Assembly (NCBI GenBank): GCA_033675545.1 | Contig: JAWDGP010000881.1 | Location: forward strand, 280,501 to 344,500 | Reading direction: 5' to 3' | Source of the DNA: Elysia crispata | Taxonomy: Eukaryota; Mollusca; Gastropoda; Plakobranchidae | Length of the DNA: 64,000 nucleotides | Shown here: positions 42,351-55,800 of the stretch, in pieces | Numbering within the stretch: position 1 is the stretch's first letter | How the letters are laid out: each line of letters begins with the position of its first letter | Notes under the pieces: model-generated | Databases searched by the model: none | The model's input: the letters and a program-made list of their open reading frames with translations, nothing else | Told to the model about the DNA's origin: nothing | Translations under genes and position numbers: made by a program

Positions 42351-44164
42351 TTTAAAATAAATTCAATATCAACTTTCTTTTAAATTTAAGTTAAATTTCA
42401 GTTTGCAAAGATTACTTTTATGAAAAAAAAATTGACGTATCAAAAACAAAAAATTTTCAAAAATATTGTCAGTTTCAATAGAGAATTTTTTGGATTTTCC
42501 AAGCACATGTAATATTCATATACAATTATAGTGCTTAAAAAAAAATGACCAACAACAACAAGCCTATTTGATTTAAATATATGAGGAAATATATAAATTA
42601 TATAATTGCTTATGAATACATTTGAAACATTTATTATGTAAAAAAAATACAATAGTGCTCGGTCATGACATCAAAAGATTAAAACTGGGGCTTCGTTTGC
42701 AATGAGACCAAGGCATGAGCCTTTTAATTGAAGGGAGGTAACCACTGGCTTGTTTATATGCCATCACTTATAACTGGACCTGACTAAAATGGGAGAAATA
42801 ACCAAGCTCAGATGATTATATAAAACTTTTTCACAGCCTCATTCTTCTCACATATGCTCTTCACTCTAGCATGCTCCTCTCATCTTCAGGCCAATATTTA
42901 TGAAACGACAACAGATAAGCAAATTTGGTTGTCGAACTGTTAAAGTGGTCTAAAAATGAACAAAAAAAGTAATGTGATGAAATTGAAATTTAAGTTTACC
43001 TTTCTATTGTTATAGTAAATCAATTCATTAGTGATTCAAAAGAACAATCTTCAGTACCCAAATTGGATTTACCAAAGTATGATCCAAACCTACATACCCA
43101 TCACTTTGAAAAGAATCCAACTTTAGATGCACTACCAAAAACTGTTTAGAACAAGGCATAATGTATTAAATCTTTAAAAAAGAAAAAAAAAAAATTATTT
43201 AAAGTTTTTGCAGCAAATAAAATGAAAGCAAAGACATGTTGGTTGGGTATGGGCAGAAAGTTATTATATCCATCATAAAAGAGGTGAATAAAAGGCATTC
43301 TCAGGCCTTAAACAGCATCTAAGTAGGCTAAGTGAGGTAACTGTAATGGATAAAACAGACATAAGGTATTGAAATCCTCACATTAGCTCACAGCAATGGT
43401 GCCATTTTGTGCACCTGATCATTTGATGAGGGATCTATAGTACTATTAGCAGCACAATTTTAATTTATCTTTACATTTTCCACCTCATAGAAGTAAGGTA
43501 GCACAACAATTCTATCTCTTAATTTTCTCAAAATGTAATCATCTCCGCTTTCCTTGAGATTCAATATTTTTGTCTTCAATGATGATGAGACCCTGGATAT
43601 GTTCCAACACATGATCACAATTTAAAAAGCTTCATCAAAATAATTTTACCATGTTTCACTAAGTGTTGCAGGACTTCCGTAATATGAAAAACAATTTTTT
43701 TTTCATTTAATTAAAAATATAAATGCCTTATTTAAAGCTTTAAATCTAACTTCTCAGAGGTCATATTGAAAACTTTCCATTACAAATATCTTAAAATAAA
43801 GTTACAGGATATTTTTTTTCGAAGATAAAGCGTTTTGGAGATAATTAATTTAAAAACTCCACAGAGAGTAATAAACAGAACATTTTAGCTCAACTTTCAA
43901 AACAATGAAAATCCAATAGAATGTACATAAATACAGCAAACTGCCCACAAATGAATTTGTGACAGGGCTAAATAGATCTCTATCTTAAATTAAAATATCT
44001 TTTTCTAAAAAAAAACGCATCTTTTCTAAAAACGTAAAAACGTCCATCAGGATATTATTTTCCTTTGTTTATGATAAAGGCATAGAGCAGAGGCAATATT
44101 TTAGGACAAATTTTCTAAAACGTATGTTTCTCACAAACCAATATATTAAATGTTTATAAAGCAA
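42351..44164. other. Intergenic DNA, nothing recognised
   Basis: AT-rich DNA with homopolymer tracts and no recognisable gene or large repeat. Confidence 0.4.
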
Positions 44165-44545
44165 CAATCATAGTGTGAGAAACTTGATTTTCCCAAGCAT
44201 TATTACACAGGAATCCAAGGCAAAAAAATAACGTTCACTCCATAGAGACCAAACTGTCTCTCAAGCGATGAGTATGTCTTGATCTTGACATAACACGGCT
44301 TGCGCGTGTTTTTGCGCACTTTACATTGCTAACTTCCTGGCCAATACTGGAGAGTCCTAGACCAAACTGTCTCTCAAGCGATGAGTATGTCTTGATCTTG
44401 ACATAACACGGCTTGTGTGTGTTTTTGCGCACTTTGCATTGCTAACTTCCTGGCCAATATTGGAGAGTCCTCGCTCAAAAAGTTCCTGCGCAGCATGCTT
44501 GTAGTCATGTGTTAAGTTAAGCATGGTCAAAAAAGATAGAAGCAA
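44165..44545 (-). pseudogene. Broken copy of the last exon of the HtrL/YibB-like gene
   Basis: The minus strand reads MLNLTHDYKHAAQELFERGL and SNIGQEVSNA. It matches exon 5 of the gene at 52.8-56.6 kb (MLNFTRDYKLAVKELLEQGL, SNSDQEVINA). A 13-base gap follows, so the next part lies in another frame (MRKNTHKPCYVKIKTYSSLE against MRKPHYIKIKPYLCHQ). A 113-bp segment (about 44246-44358) is repeated in tandem at 44359-44471. Similarity resumes as FCLGFLCNNAWENQV (FCLGYVCKNAWERRV in the gene) down to about 44165. No other exon of the gene was seen nearby. It is a duplicated, rearranged pseudo-exon. Confidence 0.8.
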
Positions 44546-46831
44546 AATGACACGAGCTGCATGCAAATGCCTTTTGTGCAGACAACATGAAAGTATCTGA
44601 GATGTAGAAAAAAAAATTTAAATTGTCTTATCCATTCGGCTTTTTTAACCCACTATGACTCCTTCAAACAAGATTGGGTTTGAAGATAATAATAGAAAAA
44701 AATCTTCTGGTTCCATGACACTCTTCAAGTAAACTAAATTTGAGATTTTCATCAAATCAAAAATAAAGCCTCACATACTTCCATTCATGTCCTAATGTTT
44801 AGGGAGATGATACTTTATCAATTATTAATAACAATAATTCTGTAAGGCAAAGAAAATGTTTAAACAGCTTTGTCAAAATTCAAGTACATATGAAATCAAA
44901 TGCAATAAGGAATTCTGCATACAACATAAATAATTGTACGAATTAAAAATATGCTTTATTTTTTTGTTTTCCTTCCTTTCCCCATCTGTTTGTGGATATA
45001 TGAATGCACAGTCAACTGTAACTCATAAGTGACCTTTTCCCTCTACTTACACTGTAAACTAACAACAGGACTAACTTGGTGTTTCGGTAATAGCAATAAT
45101 GAATAATGCATTAATTTCATTTGTGATTTATTACACTTAAGTTTACATTGATGCTTATGTCACAAAGATATTAAGGCTTCCTCCAATCTCATCTCCAAAA
45201 ATAGCCAAATCCAGCATTTGAATCCAGAATCTACAGGATTTCATTTCAGTGCTAAAGCTGAGTTATCTGGCATTCCATATACATCAATTTCAAATTCCTA
45301 AAACTTAAAAAAAATTGTTTTTGTGATTTAATTTTTTTTTTTTTTTTTTTTTTTTGGGGGGGGTGGGGGGTGGCATGGAGGGGTTTGGTCATCTTTTCAA
45401 CATCAAGGGTATATCTACAAAAAAAAAACCTTTTAGTGTTATTGCAATTTTTTTAAAACTTGAAGTGGCGTATATCAGGACACTTATTCAAGAGTTTGTA
45501 AAAAATGAAGAATCTATCCATTCAATTTAAGTGTTTATGAATCTCATTTTAACTTGAACATAACTAACTCAATATAGAATTTGACTGACTGACTGAAGAT
45601 AATGGATTTGATCGTTCTTTGGATCCTTTAGTGGTGTAGTTGGATCTCACCTAGCCAACCCTATTTCTGACTTGACAGAAAGCTGTCATTCTGTTGAAGA
45701 TGTTCAACAAAACTGGGGAAAATAAATCTCATCAAAGCAAATTTTCCACATGAGCAAATCGTATAATTTAGCTTTTGGTGTCATGAAAATCCAAGGGGCC
45801 AATCCCAGTTAAAGCTACCGGGTACTGGTAGATTGAATCTGAAAGTAGGCCCTATTTTTTTTTTTGGTCTTTGAATTTACATGGTGGCTGCTTCAAAGTT
45901 CAATTTTCAGTTCACTATAACTTGATATACATGTAGGTTGGTCATGAATGGACGGGGTATGGGGTATTGTTCTTGTTGCTTGATGATTAGTTTTAAAAGT
46001 GACCAGCCAAAGCACATTTTGTATACATCTTCAAACAGGTATGAATGGTGACAGGATATTGGAAAATAAATTCTTTTTTCTTTAATCATTTGCAATAACG
46101 CTTCAAAAAAGTACAACTACAGTTTTCACATATATACATCTCATTTGATGATATTTATTATAAATCCAAAACTGCATTTTCACATAATTTTAAACTTTCC
46201 TCAGTGATATGTTTAATTTAATTTAAAACGGAAAGAGAACCTTTGAAGCTGTACATATTACAGTAAAAGTTGTTAGCAATAAATGAGAGCTGTAGAATCT
46301 GATTTTAATTTCTAGGAAAAAGGCCTTCATTTATTCTATTCAAATAATATACTTATTTTTCCACCCAACTACATATGTACATGTACTAGGTTGATCATCA
46401 AAGAGTAGGCCTAAGGGGTTTCAGGCAATAGATTTTACATTGTTCATGTTAGGACTCATACCTGAACATCTTGGTACAACGAGGTTTGACAGACATCAAT
46501 ATGAAGTAGCGGTAGAACGATGAAATATACATGTAGTTTACATTATCACATTCTAATATTTTCTATCAAGATCTTCCAAACATTCATGATTTTGGCTGAA
46601 GTATATCCTCAAACTAATTTCAAAGTGAGTTTAGGACAAACTTATGGTTATATTTTTTAGAGGAACCTGTAAACTAAAAATACACACGTAGTTAGATTTC
46701 AGATCCATAATCCCTTAATTTTAAGTTTGATTAAATTGAGAAGTCACAATAACGGTATTTCACTAGGTGCCAAGACTTTTATAGGATTTTAATGCTTATC
46801 TGCAGCAGCAGTTGCTGTAACAATAGCAGTA
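44546..46831. other. Intergenic DNA, nothing recognised
   Basis: No supported gene. I looked for the upstream exons of the pseudo-exon at 44.2-44.5 kb on the minus strand and did not find them. A long T tract followed by a G tract is present at about 45332-45370. Confidence 0.4.
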
Positions 46832-49800
46832 GGGGAAGTGGGGGTGAAAAGCCACAAATTTCACTTTTTAGTATCCAGAGACAAAAAATATTTCTCTAAA
46901 ATAATGCTATTGCACCAGATACCAGTTCCACACTACAGTTATTTGTATGCAGAGCAATTTGCAGTTGGTGGTTACGGTATGTCCGTGACAGATTGGCAAA
47001 GTTGGAATTTTGAATTGTGACTTTTTACCCCTGCCCAGGGTCAAAAAGTTACACACCTGGGATAAAAAGTCACACTATTTCAAACACGTATAGTAAAGCT
47101 TTTTGATGCCAAAAACTGAGAAAAAAATATTCCTCAAAAGTTATGCACCGGCACCAGTATAATATAATGTAAAGATTATCAATCACACTGAGCTACATAT
47201 TTTAGGTTGAACTTAATTAATTTAAAAGAAAAAAATATAAAACTTTGAACTGTCTTTTTTATTGTGGGCGCAGGGAAGAGCCGCGGACATTACAACGGCC
47301 CAAAAGAGGACAGTGGCCAAAGCTTAAAAAAAAAACCCTTTAACTAAAGGCAAAGGGCTGTATCAAACATGCTTTAAAAAATGTAGGTACCTTTAAAATG
47401 ATAGCAGTCAAAGAACACATTTTAGGCTGCATATTTTACAATGTCCTCAATGAAGACCTGGCCACTGTTGGTGCGCCGTGTTCCTTGAGTAGTATTTTCC
47501 GACTTTGTGAGCCATGAAATGATGTCCTTTTAGTGCACTGACCAAGTTTTATTGTTTTTGAAGTTTACAAATTTATTTTTCACTTTCTCACTTCTCTTGA
47601 GATATTCTATTTCAAAATCCCCTTCTCCATCACAATTCCAGTGTAGAAGGCAGTGGACTTTTTGCCATTACACTTGAAGAAAATGAAGTCGCCAACCCTG
47701 AGAGTCTCCAGTTCGGCATCACTCAAGGAAGACTGGAGAGCTGCCATTTCGTGATCAATTTCATGTTCGATGGTCTCCTGAAATTCACCCTCCTCCTCCC
47801 CCATTTGTTCAGCCAAAATGTTTTCCAGAGGATTGTTGGCCTCCTCATCATCATCTGAATCATAGTGCAATTTCTTTGGTTTGGAAGGGCCAGCAGCACT
47901 GATGGTGACAGCTTGCGAGGACAGTTTTTCTGGAGTTGACGTCAAGATGGCAGACATCACTGCCTTTCTTTTCTTTTGGCCTTCTGTGCGGGCGGGGGCT
48001 TTGGGAAACGGTCGAATTTCCTTCGGGGAAGTAAAGGTGTCCGATTTAGATGGTGCTGGTGAGGTGGTAGCTGTCTGCCGACGCTCAGAGTCAGAATCAG
48101 AGGCTGGTTCATCTCTGTTGGGAATTGGTGCAGGTCTGTCTGTGGAATATGTTGGCATGAATTTGTGATCAGGAAATATATTTTGATCCATGGGATAAAT
48201 TCCAGTGGATTTGAATCCAGGAAGGACGTTTGCTGGTGTGAATGATTTTGGAAAAGCGTACGATACCATCTGTGGCACAGAATGAATCGACATCTGTTTG
48301 CCAGCATTTGCAGGATCTTTGCAACACATTTCCAATACATGGTCATAATATAGCTGAAATGGTACATAGACTGATTTGTCCAGGGGTTGCATTTCGTGGG
48401 AACAATGTGGGAGGAATGACAATAGGGTGATGTAGATTTCTCTGCAAAACCTGATGGCACCTTCACTACAGTGTGACGCTTGGTTGTCCAATATCATCAA
48501 CACTGGACGGTCCTTTGAAGGCTTTGTGTGTTCGTAGAAATGCTTTAGAAAGTTCATAAAGTTTTGGGACGTCATCCATCCGGGTACCTTTGGGTGAGCG
48601 TTGCAGTGTTCATGCTGGGGCAGCGAGGGTCCGGTGTTCTTGAACATTGACCCTGGGGAATGTCAGGAAGGGTGGAATGCTGTTTCCTATGGCATTTACC
48701 GCTCCACATAGTGTGACCGTGCTCCCTTCCTCATGCTACACAATGGAGCCCACACATTCTTTGCCCTTCTTTGCAAGTTGTCACAGAGGTGTTTGTACTG
48801 TGGAACATCCTGTTTCGTCAATGTTCCAAATACATTCTGGTCGAAACTTGTGCTTCTCCAGATTGTCAAAGAATGTATTAACATTTGTTTTGTTAAATGC
48901 TTGTGCACGATTGAGTGAAGTTGCCTCTGAATTTCGCAGAGACAACTTGTCGTTGTGACATTGCCTGAATGCCTTAAGCCAGTCCTCACCCGCAGTTTTC
49001 GCAGAGGTCCACGATTCTGGTATGAGAATGTTGTTGGCGAATGCTACTTCGTAGGTTAAGTTGCGCACTTCTCGCAGAGTAAGGCCATAGTAGATTGAAG
49101 AGGCCTCCATGATGTAATCCAAAAGAGCTTGCTCATGCTAGTCTGAGAAGATTCTCTTCTTCAGCGTGCTATAGCCAAAAGTGGCCTTCTCAATATTGCC
49201 GTCTTTTCGATGCAGCTTTACGTAGCGCTGAAGGGTCTTGTAATTGACGCCAAAGTCAGATGCAGCTTTACGAAGAGATCTTCCTTCCAAATTGGCTGCA
49301 ACCGCCATCTCCATGGCATCTTTGTTAAACGTTCCTCGTTCTGTTTTACGCTGATATTGCTCGGCACGATTCTGTGAGGTAAAAAGCAAAACAAATACCT
49401 CTGACTATTTGAATTTAAAAAAAGATACAATGTAAAGACAGTCTCGTCTCTATTGTCCGGACTCTAAATACTCGGATAATCAAGACTAGACTGTGCAAAA
49501 CATTTGGGCCTCTTGGACACACGGTACAACATTGAGTTAGTTGTCTATAATGTGAATTCAGGATATGAATGCTGAGAGAATCAATGACTAAAGGTGCTCA
49601 CTTAAATATTCAACAAGAAAGCAAAGCAAATTGTATCGTATAATACCAGGTAATTTCCTTTCTTAACAACCGGGGTGAAAAGTCACACCCTAGAAACACT
49701 GTGACTTTTCACCCCAACATGGGGTTGCCTTACTCAGAGGTCCACAATACCAAACCAACTTTCCAGCTATGCAAATAATCAATCAAAATTGGAAGTAATA

Positions 49801-50083
49801 TGGCTAAAGAGTATAAATATTCCATGCACACACAAAATCAATAAAAGATAAAAGTATACTTACAGATTTCAGTAGATTGAATTGTACACTTTTTGCTTGG
49901 GAACAGCTTGCCTTGACTCAGATCTCAGTTCAAGAAGTGAAAATGAAATCAGGAAGTCAACACTAGCCAAGAAACAACCACCATATGTCAGAATTTAAAA
50001 AAAAAAGTGACCAAAAATTATTTTTTCAGGCCAAAAACCTGCCGTGACTTTTCACCCCGGTGACTTTTCACCCCCACCTCCCC
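46832..50083 (-). mobile_element. pogo/Tigger-like Tc1/mariner transposon with TIRs, TA target
   Basis: This 3252-bp element is flanked by TA on both sides (46830-46831 and 50084-50085). Its left end GGGGAAGTGGGGGTGAAAAG-CCAC and the reverse complement of its right end, GGGGAGGTGGGGGTGAAAAG-TCAC, match at 22 of 24 positions. Further copies of the GTGACTTTTCACCCC motif lie just inside each end. The interior codes on the minus strand for a broken transposase. Confidence 0.88.
47607..49389 (-). pseudogene. pogo-like transposase with in-frame stops and a frameshift
   Basis: The N-terminal DNA-binding helix-turn-helix of Psq/CENP-B type (GRSLRKAASDFGVNYKTLQR) is followed by a second DNA-binding region (YYGLTLREVRNLTYEVA, DWLKAFRQCH). 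The DDE catalytic domain follows, with its acidic residues in WNIDETG, VLMILDNQASH and MQPLDKSVYVPF. The C-terminus is an acidic low-complexity tail and a VGDFIFFKCNGKK module. Stops interrupt the frame at 49138-49140, 48781-48783 and 48736-48738, and the frame shifts at about 48645, at the FPRVN/FKN position. The last 346 codons are open. Confidence 0.88.
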
Positions 50084-50310
<227 letters not shown>

Positions 50311-52782
50311 GTAGTAACAGCAGCAGCAGTGGTGGTAGATGAAATAGAAGTAAGAGCAATTTATATCCCAATAACTAACCTAAATGTTCTTTTAGCAATA
50401 CAACATTTTATAGAATTTGGTGTAGCGAGTGTAGAATCCTTGTAAGAGTAAAAGCTATGTCTAACCATCTGTTGTGAGGAAAATGTCCACACGGACTTGC
50501 AAGGCTGTGCCTAGAACTACTGTTGATCTAGCTCGATGTTAAGATCTAGACAAAGTGTAGGTTTATGGATTTAGATCTAGCGTTAAAGCAGATTATTAAG
50601 GTCTCAATCTGTATCTAGGGTTAGTTTAAATTAACGGGAAGGCCCTCATCTGACTAATACCAACTCTTTATCGAGATAATGTCGTTATAATTGAAGTTTA
50701 CTTTGAGACAAGTTTGTTGCTAATGTAAACAAAGAGATGGGACTGTCTGCTATTAGTGAAATGTCTAACATTTAAGGACAAAGAGGCTTATAAATTTTTT
50801 ACGCTTCTCGAAGGTTAGAAAATAATGAGTGTATTGGAATAGGGCTTAATTTTTGCAATGTTTTGAATTTTTAAGTTTCCCCATCGATGGAAATAATATA
50901 AATTAATCCAGTTCCGACCGACCGACCGAAACATTGTTTATCTTAAACTATAATCACATGATAACAATAACTACCTCTTAAATAAAGAAAACCGAGAAAT
51001 TAACTTGAGGCATGTCGTCCAATATCAAGCTATAAATAGATTTTGCGGGTGCCAATTAGTCACGCTCGTACTTTCACTTCCTTCAAGGAAATAACTAATC
51101 TACTTGTACTTTCGATTCTAGAATATTTTCAATGATTACAAGAGAGTTGATATGTTGATTATTCTACAAGCAGTTGTTATATTTCACAGAGTTCTAACAT
51201 AAAAGTCTAGAATCAAGCTTAAATTTAAATAAAAGATCGATTTAAAGTCTTCTTAGACCTAGACCCATCGATCTACTTTAGATTATATTATAATAAATTA
51301 TAAGTGCATAGAGCTTGATTGACATCTAGATCTAGAATCTAGTTGATCCAGTTGGTTAAGAATACCCAGCCAAGGTAAAACCCCTAGAGCCTCCCCCCTT
51401 ACTCTCTCTCTCTCTCTCTCTTTCTCTCTTTCTCTCTTTCTCTCTTCTCGTCCTTTCTCTCTCCCTCTCTCTGTCTCTCCGTCCTTAGATCTACCTGTCT
51501 GTTTCAGTATTATTAACACTATTATTGCAGATATCGGCCAAACTCATTTTAACCTTTAAAATTGTATTATTCTTAATGAATTTGATGTGCTGAACACGAA
51601 TATGAAGGTTTTATTCGTCACAAATAAATTCTTTTCAAGATATAAGCATTTTTGTGTTGCTTTAAAATCCCATTCATGAAAACTACAAGTTTCGATTTCA
51701 TTGGGAAGCATTCAAGTGTGAAGCCCGACGTGAGGTGGGTTGATATCTGTAATTTTACCGCTGTTTCTTCCTGTCTCCATGCCAACATCATTGCACCCTC
51801 TCTCTCTCTCAACAACTTTGATTTTAAATAAATGATCATATTATAAAGACTAGATTTTTTGCACTGGTCAAATTAAACAAGTTTAGCACTTTTGATAGTT
51901 TTAGTTACCTATAAATATAAGTAATTTGGTTACAGATTTTCCCCACTCATCAAAATAACAACAAGAAAAAGTGAAAACAACTTATGGATTGAGATTTATC
52001 AGTATTTCCACGTAGAACCCACACACACTAAATTGTATTCCCTTTTATTGATATATTGAGCTCTGAGGGCATTTTATTCCGTTAATTATTGCCACTATTC
52101 ATTACATCATTTATGCAATAATTAGCCTCAAGCTAGTTTCAGATGATATTCAATTCTCATCAAAATACATGTAAAAAAAAGCAGATCTAAATAAGTCAGA
52201 GCAATTTAGAACATCATATAGGCTCTAGGCAAGTAATTTTATCAATTCATTACAAAAGCCATATGTCCAAAATTGTTTTTGTTTTTGGAAAATCTTTATA
52301 AATTTCTTATCAAGATATTAATAATAAACCTGTGAGATAATTATAGTAAACTTCTGAATTCCAATACCAATTTTCATTACACTAGTCTTTAAAGAAAAGG
52401 ATAGAGTTGGTTTGAAAATAACAAAGTTTGTTGGTTAAAAAAAAAAAAAAGTGCAAGGTAAAGAAAGTTTCTATTATTACTATGACGAAAAGAAAAGTGC
52501 TCTATTTTAAATTTAAATGTGTAATTTTGCTTTCATTTGATTGTAATCATTTCAATATTAAATGTAATTGTTGTTAAAGCTATAAATCTTCTTATTCGTG
52601 AAAAAGAATTTATGTTTAAGGTCTTTCTAATCCAACAGCGCTATAATTGCTAAGCTATGACCTGAATTGTATAGACTCCTATCAAAGTTTTGGTCTGTTA
52701 ATGGAATCATACATGATCTCTTGAAATATTAAAAGATGTTAGAAGTCAATGCAATGAGCTGCTATGATAATGTCATTTTTCA
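50311..52782. other. Intergenic or upstream DNA of the HtrL/YibB-like gene
   Basis: This stretch contains CTAGATC clusters (about 50525-50585 and 51240-51345), a T/C-rich simple repeat (51400-51480) and MITE-like copy D. No gene is supported. A 5'-UTR exon of the gene at 52.8 kb probably lies in or left of this interval, because an acceptor (TTTTTCAG) sits at 52775-52782. Confidence 0.45.
51529..51759 (+). mobile_element. MITE-like dispersed repeat, copy D
   Basis: This ~230-bp copy starts ATTATTGCAGATATCGGCCA and ends GATATCTGTAATTTTACC, an imperfect terminal inverted repeat. Its centre (GAACACGAATATGAAGGTTT, then TTCGTCACAAATAAATTC) matches copies A, B and C. Confidence 0.6.
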
Positions 52783-52813
52783 GGTATTTTGTCTTGCTAT
52801 GGATGTCTGAAAA

Positions 52814-55800
52814 ATGTGTGACGTTGCTGAAATTTCTGGCAAGGTACGACGGCGCTGGATAACCATTTATATGGCGTTTCGATATGGAAGATGGAGTTTG
52901 CGAAGGCTACTGTATAGCTCTGTAGTCTTCATTAGCTCTTTTATTGTATTATGTAAGTTCTATAACTGCTTTTTAATCCTTTTAATTTAATTTGAAATTA
53001 ATTAATTTGATGCCTATCACTTGTCAGTTTTCTTTTTAATGTTAAAGGTTAAAGAATGCTATCATGGCTGGGGCAGTCAATCTTGGGTTTTCAAAATCAG
53101 CACATTATGAGGAAGTGGGATGGATAGCACAAAGATGAATGGATATTAATTCTGACTCACTCATAAAGATATTCCCTAGTTTGCACACTTTGTGAATGCT
53201 TTTTAATTAGCATCTATTTCAGAATATTGCTCTTACTTTTCATAGTTGGAAATCTAAAGGAAATTTTTAATATTATGTAAAAAATTGTTATATCTGCTGA
53301 ACATTGGAAAATTTGGGTGTTCTTGAATTTTTATCTCTTGTTTTCTGTTCTGCCAGATAATTTTTGGTTCGTCATAGACCTGTTACCATGGAATCCAAGA
53401 GTGGTAAGTTTTCATTATTTGAAATAACTCAAATGTTGTGAAATAAAAAGTAATTCAAGCATTAATCTTTAGAAACTAATATTTGAAAATGTGGCCTATA
53501 TGTACTTTTTATGAAACAAAATTATCTTGTGATGATTCCCAATTTTAACTCACTGTCTCTGAATTTTGCAATCTAAATTTTTGTTTTTCTCTTTTTGCAG
53601 TTTCAGAAACGAGAACAGAAGCATGAAAGCAATGGAATGCAATAGTTTAATTCTCAATCAATATGAATTCCTAATTTTAAGGGAATTTTTTTTACTTAAC
53701 AGTTTTTTTCACTTTTATTTTAATATATAATTTTTTTTTTTCCAGGATCATTGGTGTCAACAGGAGAAAGTCTCAGACTACATACTCCAATCTGAGTTTG
53801 ATGAAATGACTGTTGTGACCATGTTTTTAGATTTGGGAGTCTTTAAAAAAGGAGAGCAACGTTTTGCATATCATTCACCATATAAATACCGCACATGGAT
53901 GCGTGTTTTTGGTCGCCTTGCAAATAGAGTTGTTGCTTATATTGAGAATGAAAATGATGTTCAACTTTTTAAGTAAGTCATGTATTTTTATGTTTGAAGT
54001 TTTAAAAAATTAAATGTATACATTATGCCTAGATCCTGGTAAATAAATAAAGTTCTTGATCTTGATTTCATCATCAAGTGCCAAGAAAATTGATTTAAAT
54101 AGTTTAAATTATAAAAATTGTTTTAGAAAGTTTGCATACCTCCTTCTTTTGACCTGCAGGTACAAATTATCGAAAACAAAAGCAAGGGGCAGTCAGTCCC
54201 AAATCTAAGAATAAGAGTTTTTTTTGTATATTCAGCTAAAAAAAATATTTTTTGCAGATTCGAGGTTTGCCATTCATCCTTAAAAAACTTATCCCTCGTT
54301 CACTGTGAAAGCTAGGTTTTATTATTGCCTCAGATCACATTACCTCTCTATACCAATCTATATCCTTTTATTTTCCTTTAGGTTAAAGAAAGCAAATTGT
54401 TGGAAGACATCTTTGTTTTTCAAATGAACATGAGTGCAGCTCTGAATACTAGAAGTAGATATTCTTTTTCTAAATTATGGAGTTCTTGAAAGTGCAATAC
54501 TGCTGGTTAACCATTCATTCATTCAATATAAAGAATACTTTTGTGTTGTGCATAATGAAGTAACGAAGTGCCCAAAACTGAAACTGAACTTTTTAGGTAA
54601 TTTTTAACTTGAATGAATGACTGTAAGGGGGCTGTTAATGTATTTTGGGATCGCTCAGAAGAGTGAATTCTACTAAGATTCCTTACACACAATACAGCTT
54701 CTTGCTTCAATAAAAAAAATTTTGATAAGTTTCGGTGCTGAATTTTGACTTTTATATTTGTTACTTTTTGTTTCTTCCCTTAAAATGAGGTTAATGCCAT
54801 TCCAATCTTTTGTTGCGATTTTTAATCCTTTGAGTCATGCCACATGCTAAGCATTCTAGCATTCCTTTACACTACTTTGCACACTTCACTTCACTAAAAA
54901 CATGTTATAACAACTTTGGCAAGTTTTCACTTATTTTTTATTTGTTCATCTCTACATTCAGAGGGAATAGATAGAAAAAAAAGCTAGAGTGATGCTAAAA
55001 TATTAATAAAACCTTGAAAATGGAGTTTTATTGAGCCTAAGGGTAATTACAAATGCTTTCAGTATCAGTTCTCTCCTCCTCTTATTTTCGATTTGAGACA
55101 AATTTAAGACATCTATTGGATTATATAAAGTGCTGATAAGTGGCCTGTTCCTACACAACCTATCAACAGGGTGGTAAACACATAGAAATCCAACTGAAGA
55201 TACTATGACCTGGATACAACTTTACCTTAGCACAGTACCAGACTTATGTTTAATCCTTATAACCAAAGCTTTCAAAGTGGTTATTAATATTATTTTTTAA
55301 TCCAAATATTGGCCACTGATCAAAATTTGATGTAGTTTAATTTGTAAATCCCCTTTTTTGCCAATTTATTGCTATATATTTTATTAGATTTTGAATACCC
55401 AATTTCAACAATCATCATGTACTTCATCTTTCAGGGAAATTCGATCATGTTTACCTCCAAGCTTGACAAAGATTGTCAAAGTAGATCGGAACAGTCTGCC
55501 ATCATTCAAGCACCTACCTGCCATTCGTAAGATCTACTCGAGACCATCATATCCAAAACACTATCCAAACACAGTATATGCAGAATATAGTTGTGCCATG
55601 CATGCAAAATATGATGTATTGGAATTGTCAGCCATCGAAAACCACTTTGAAACTCCATACTTTGCCTGGCTTGATATAGGGTTGTTTCGAAACCTGGATG
55701 GTACAGATTTTCCTTTGTTCAAACTAGTGCCTCCAGATAAATTTCATCCAGAGAGAATTGGATTTTCACAAGTTTGGCCTCAAGACCCAGTGCTCCCTCC

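Noticed and set aside
45332..45370. Long T tract followed by a G tract (similar at about 20090-20122)
   Set aside because: Possibly a retroelement tail or slippage product, but no element body could be identified at either site.
53601..53645. Exon-like piece after a good acceptor (TTTTTGCAG) in the HtrL/YibB-like gene
   Set aside because: In phase it hits TAG after 14 codons and has no donor; the exon at 53746 continues the conserved domain in phase, so this is taken as intronic, or at most a minor truncated isoform.
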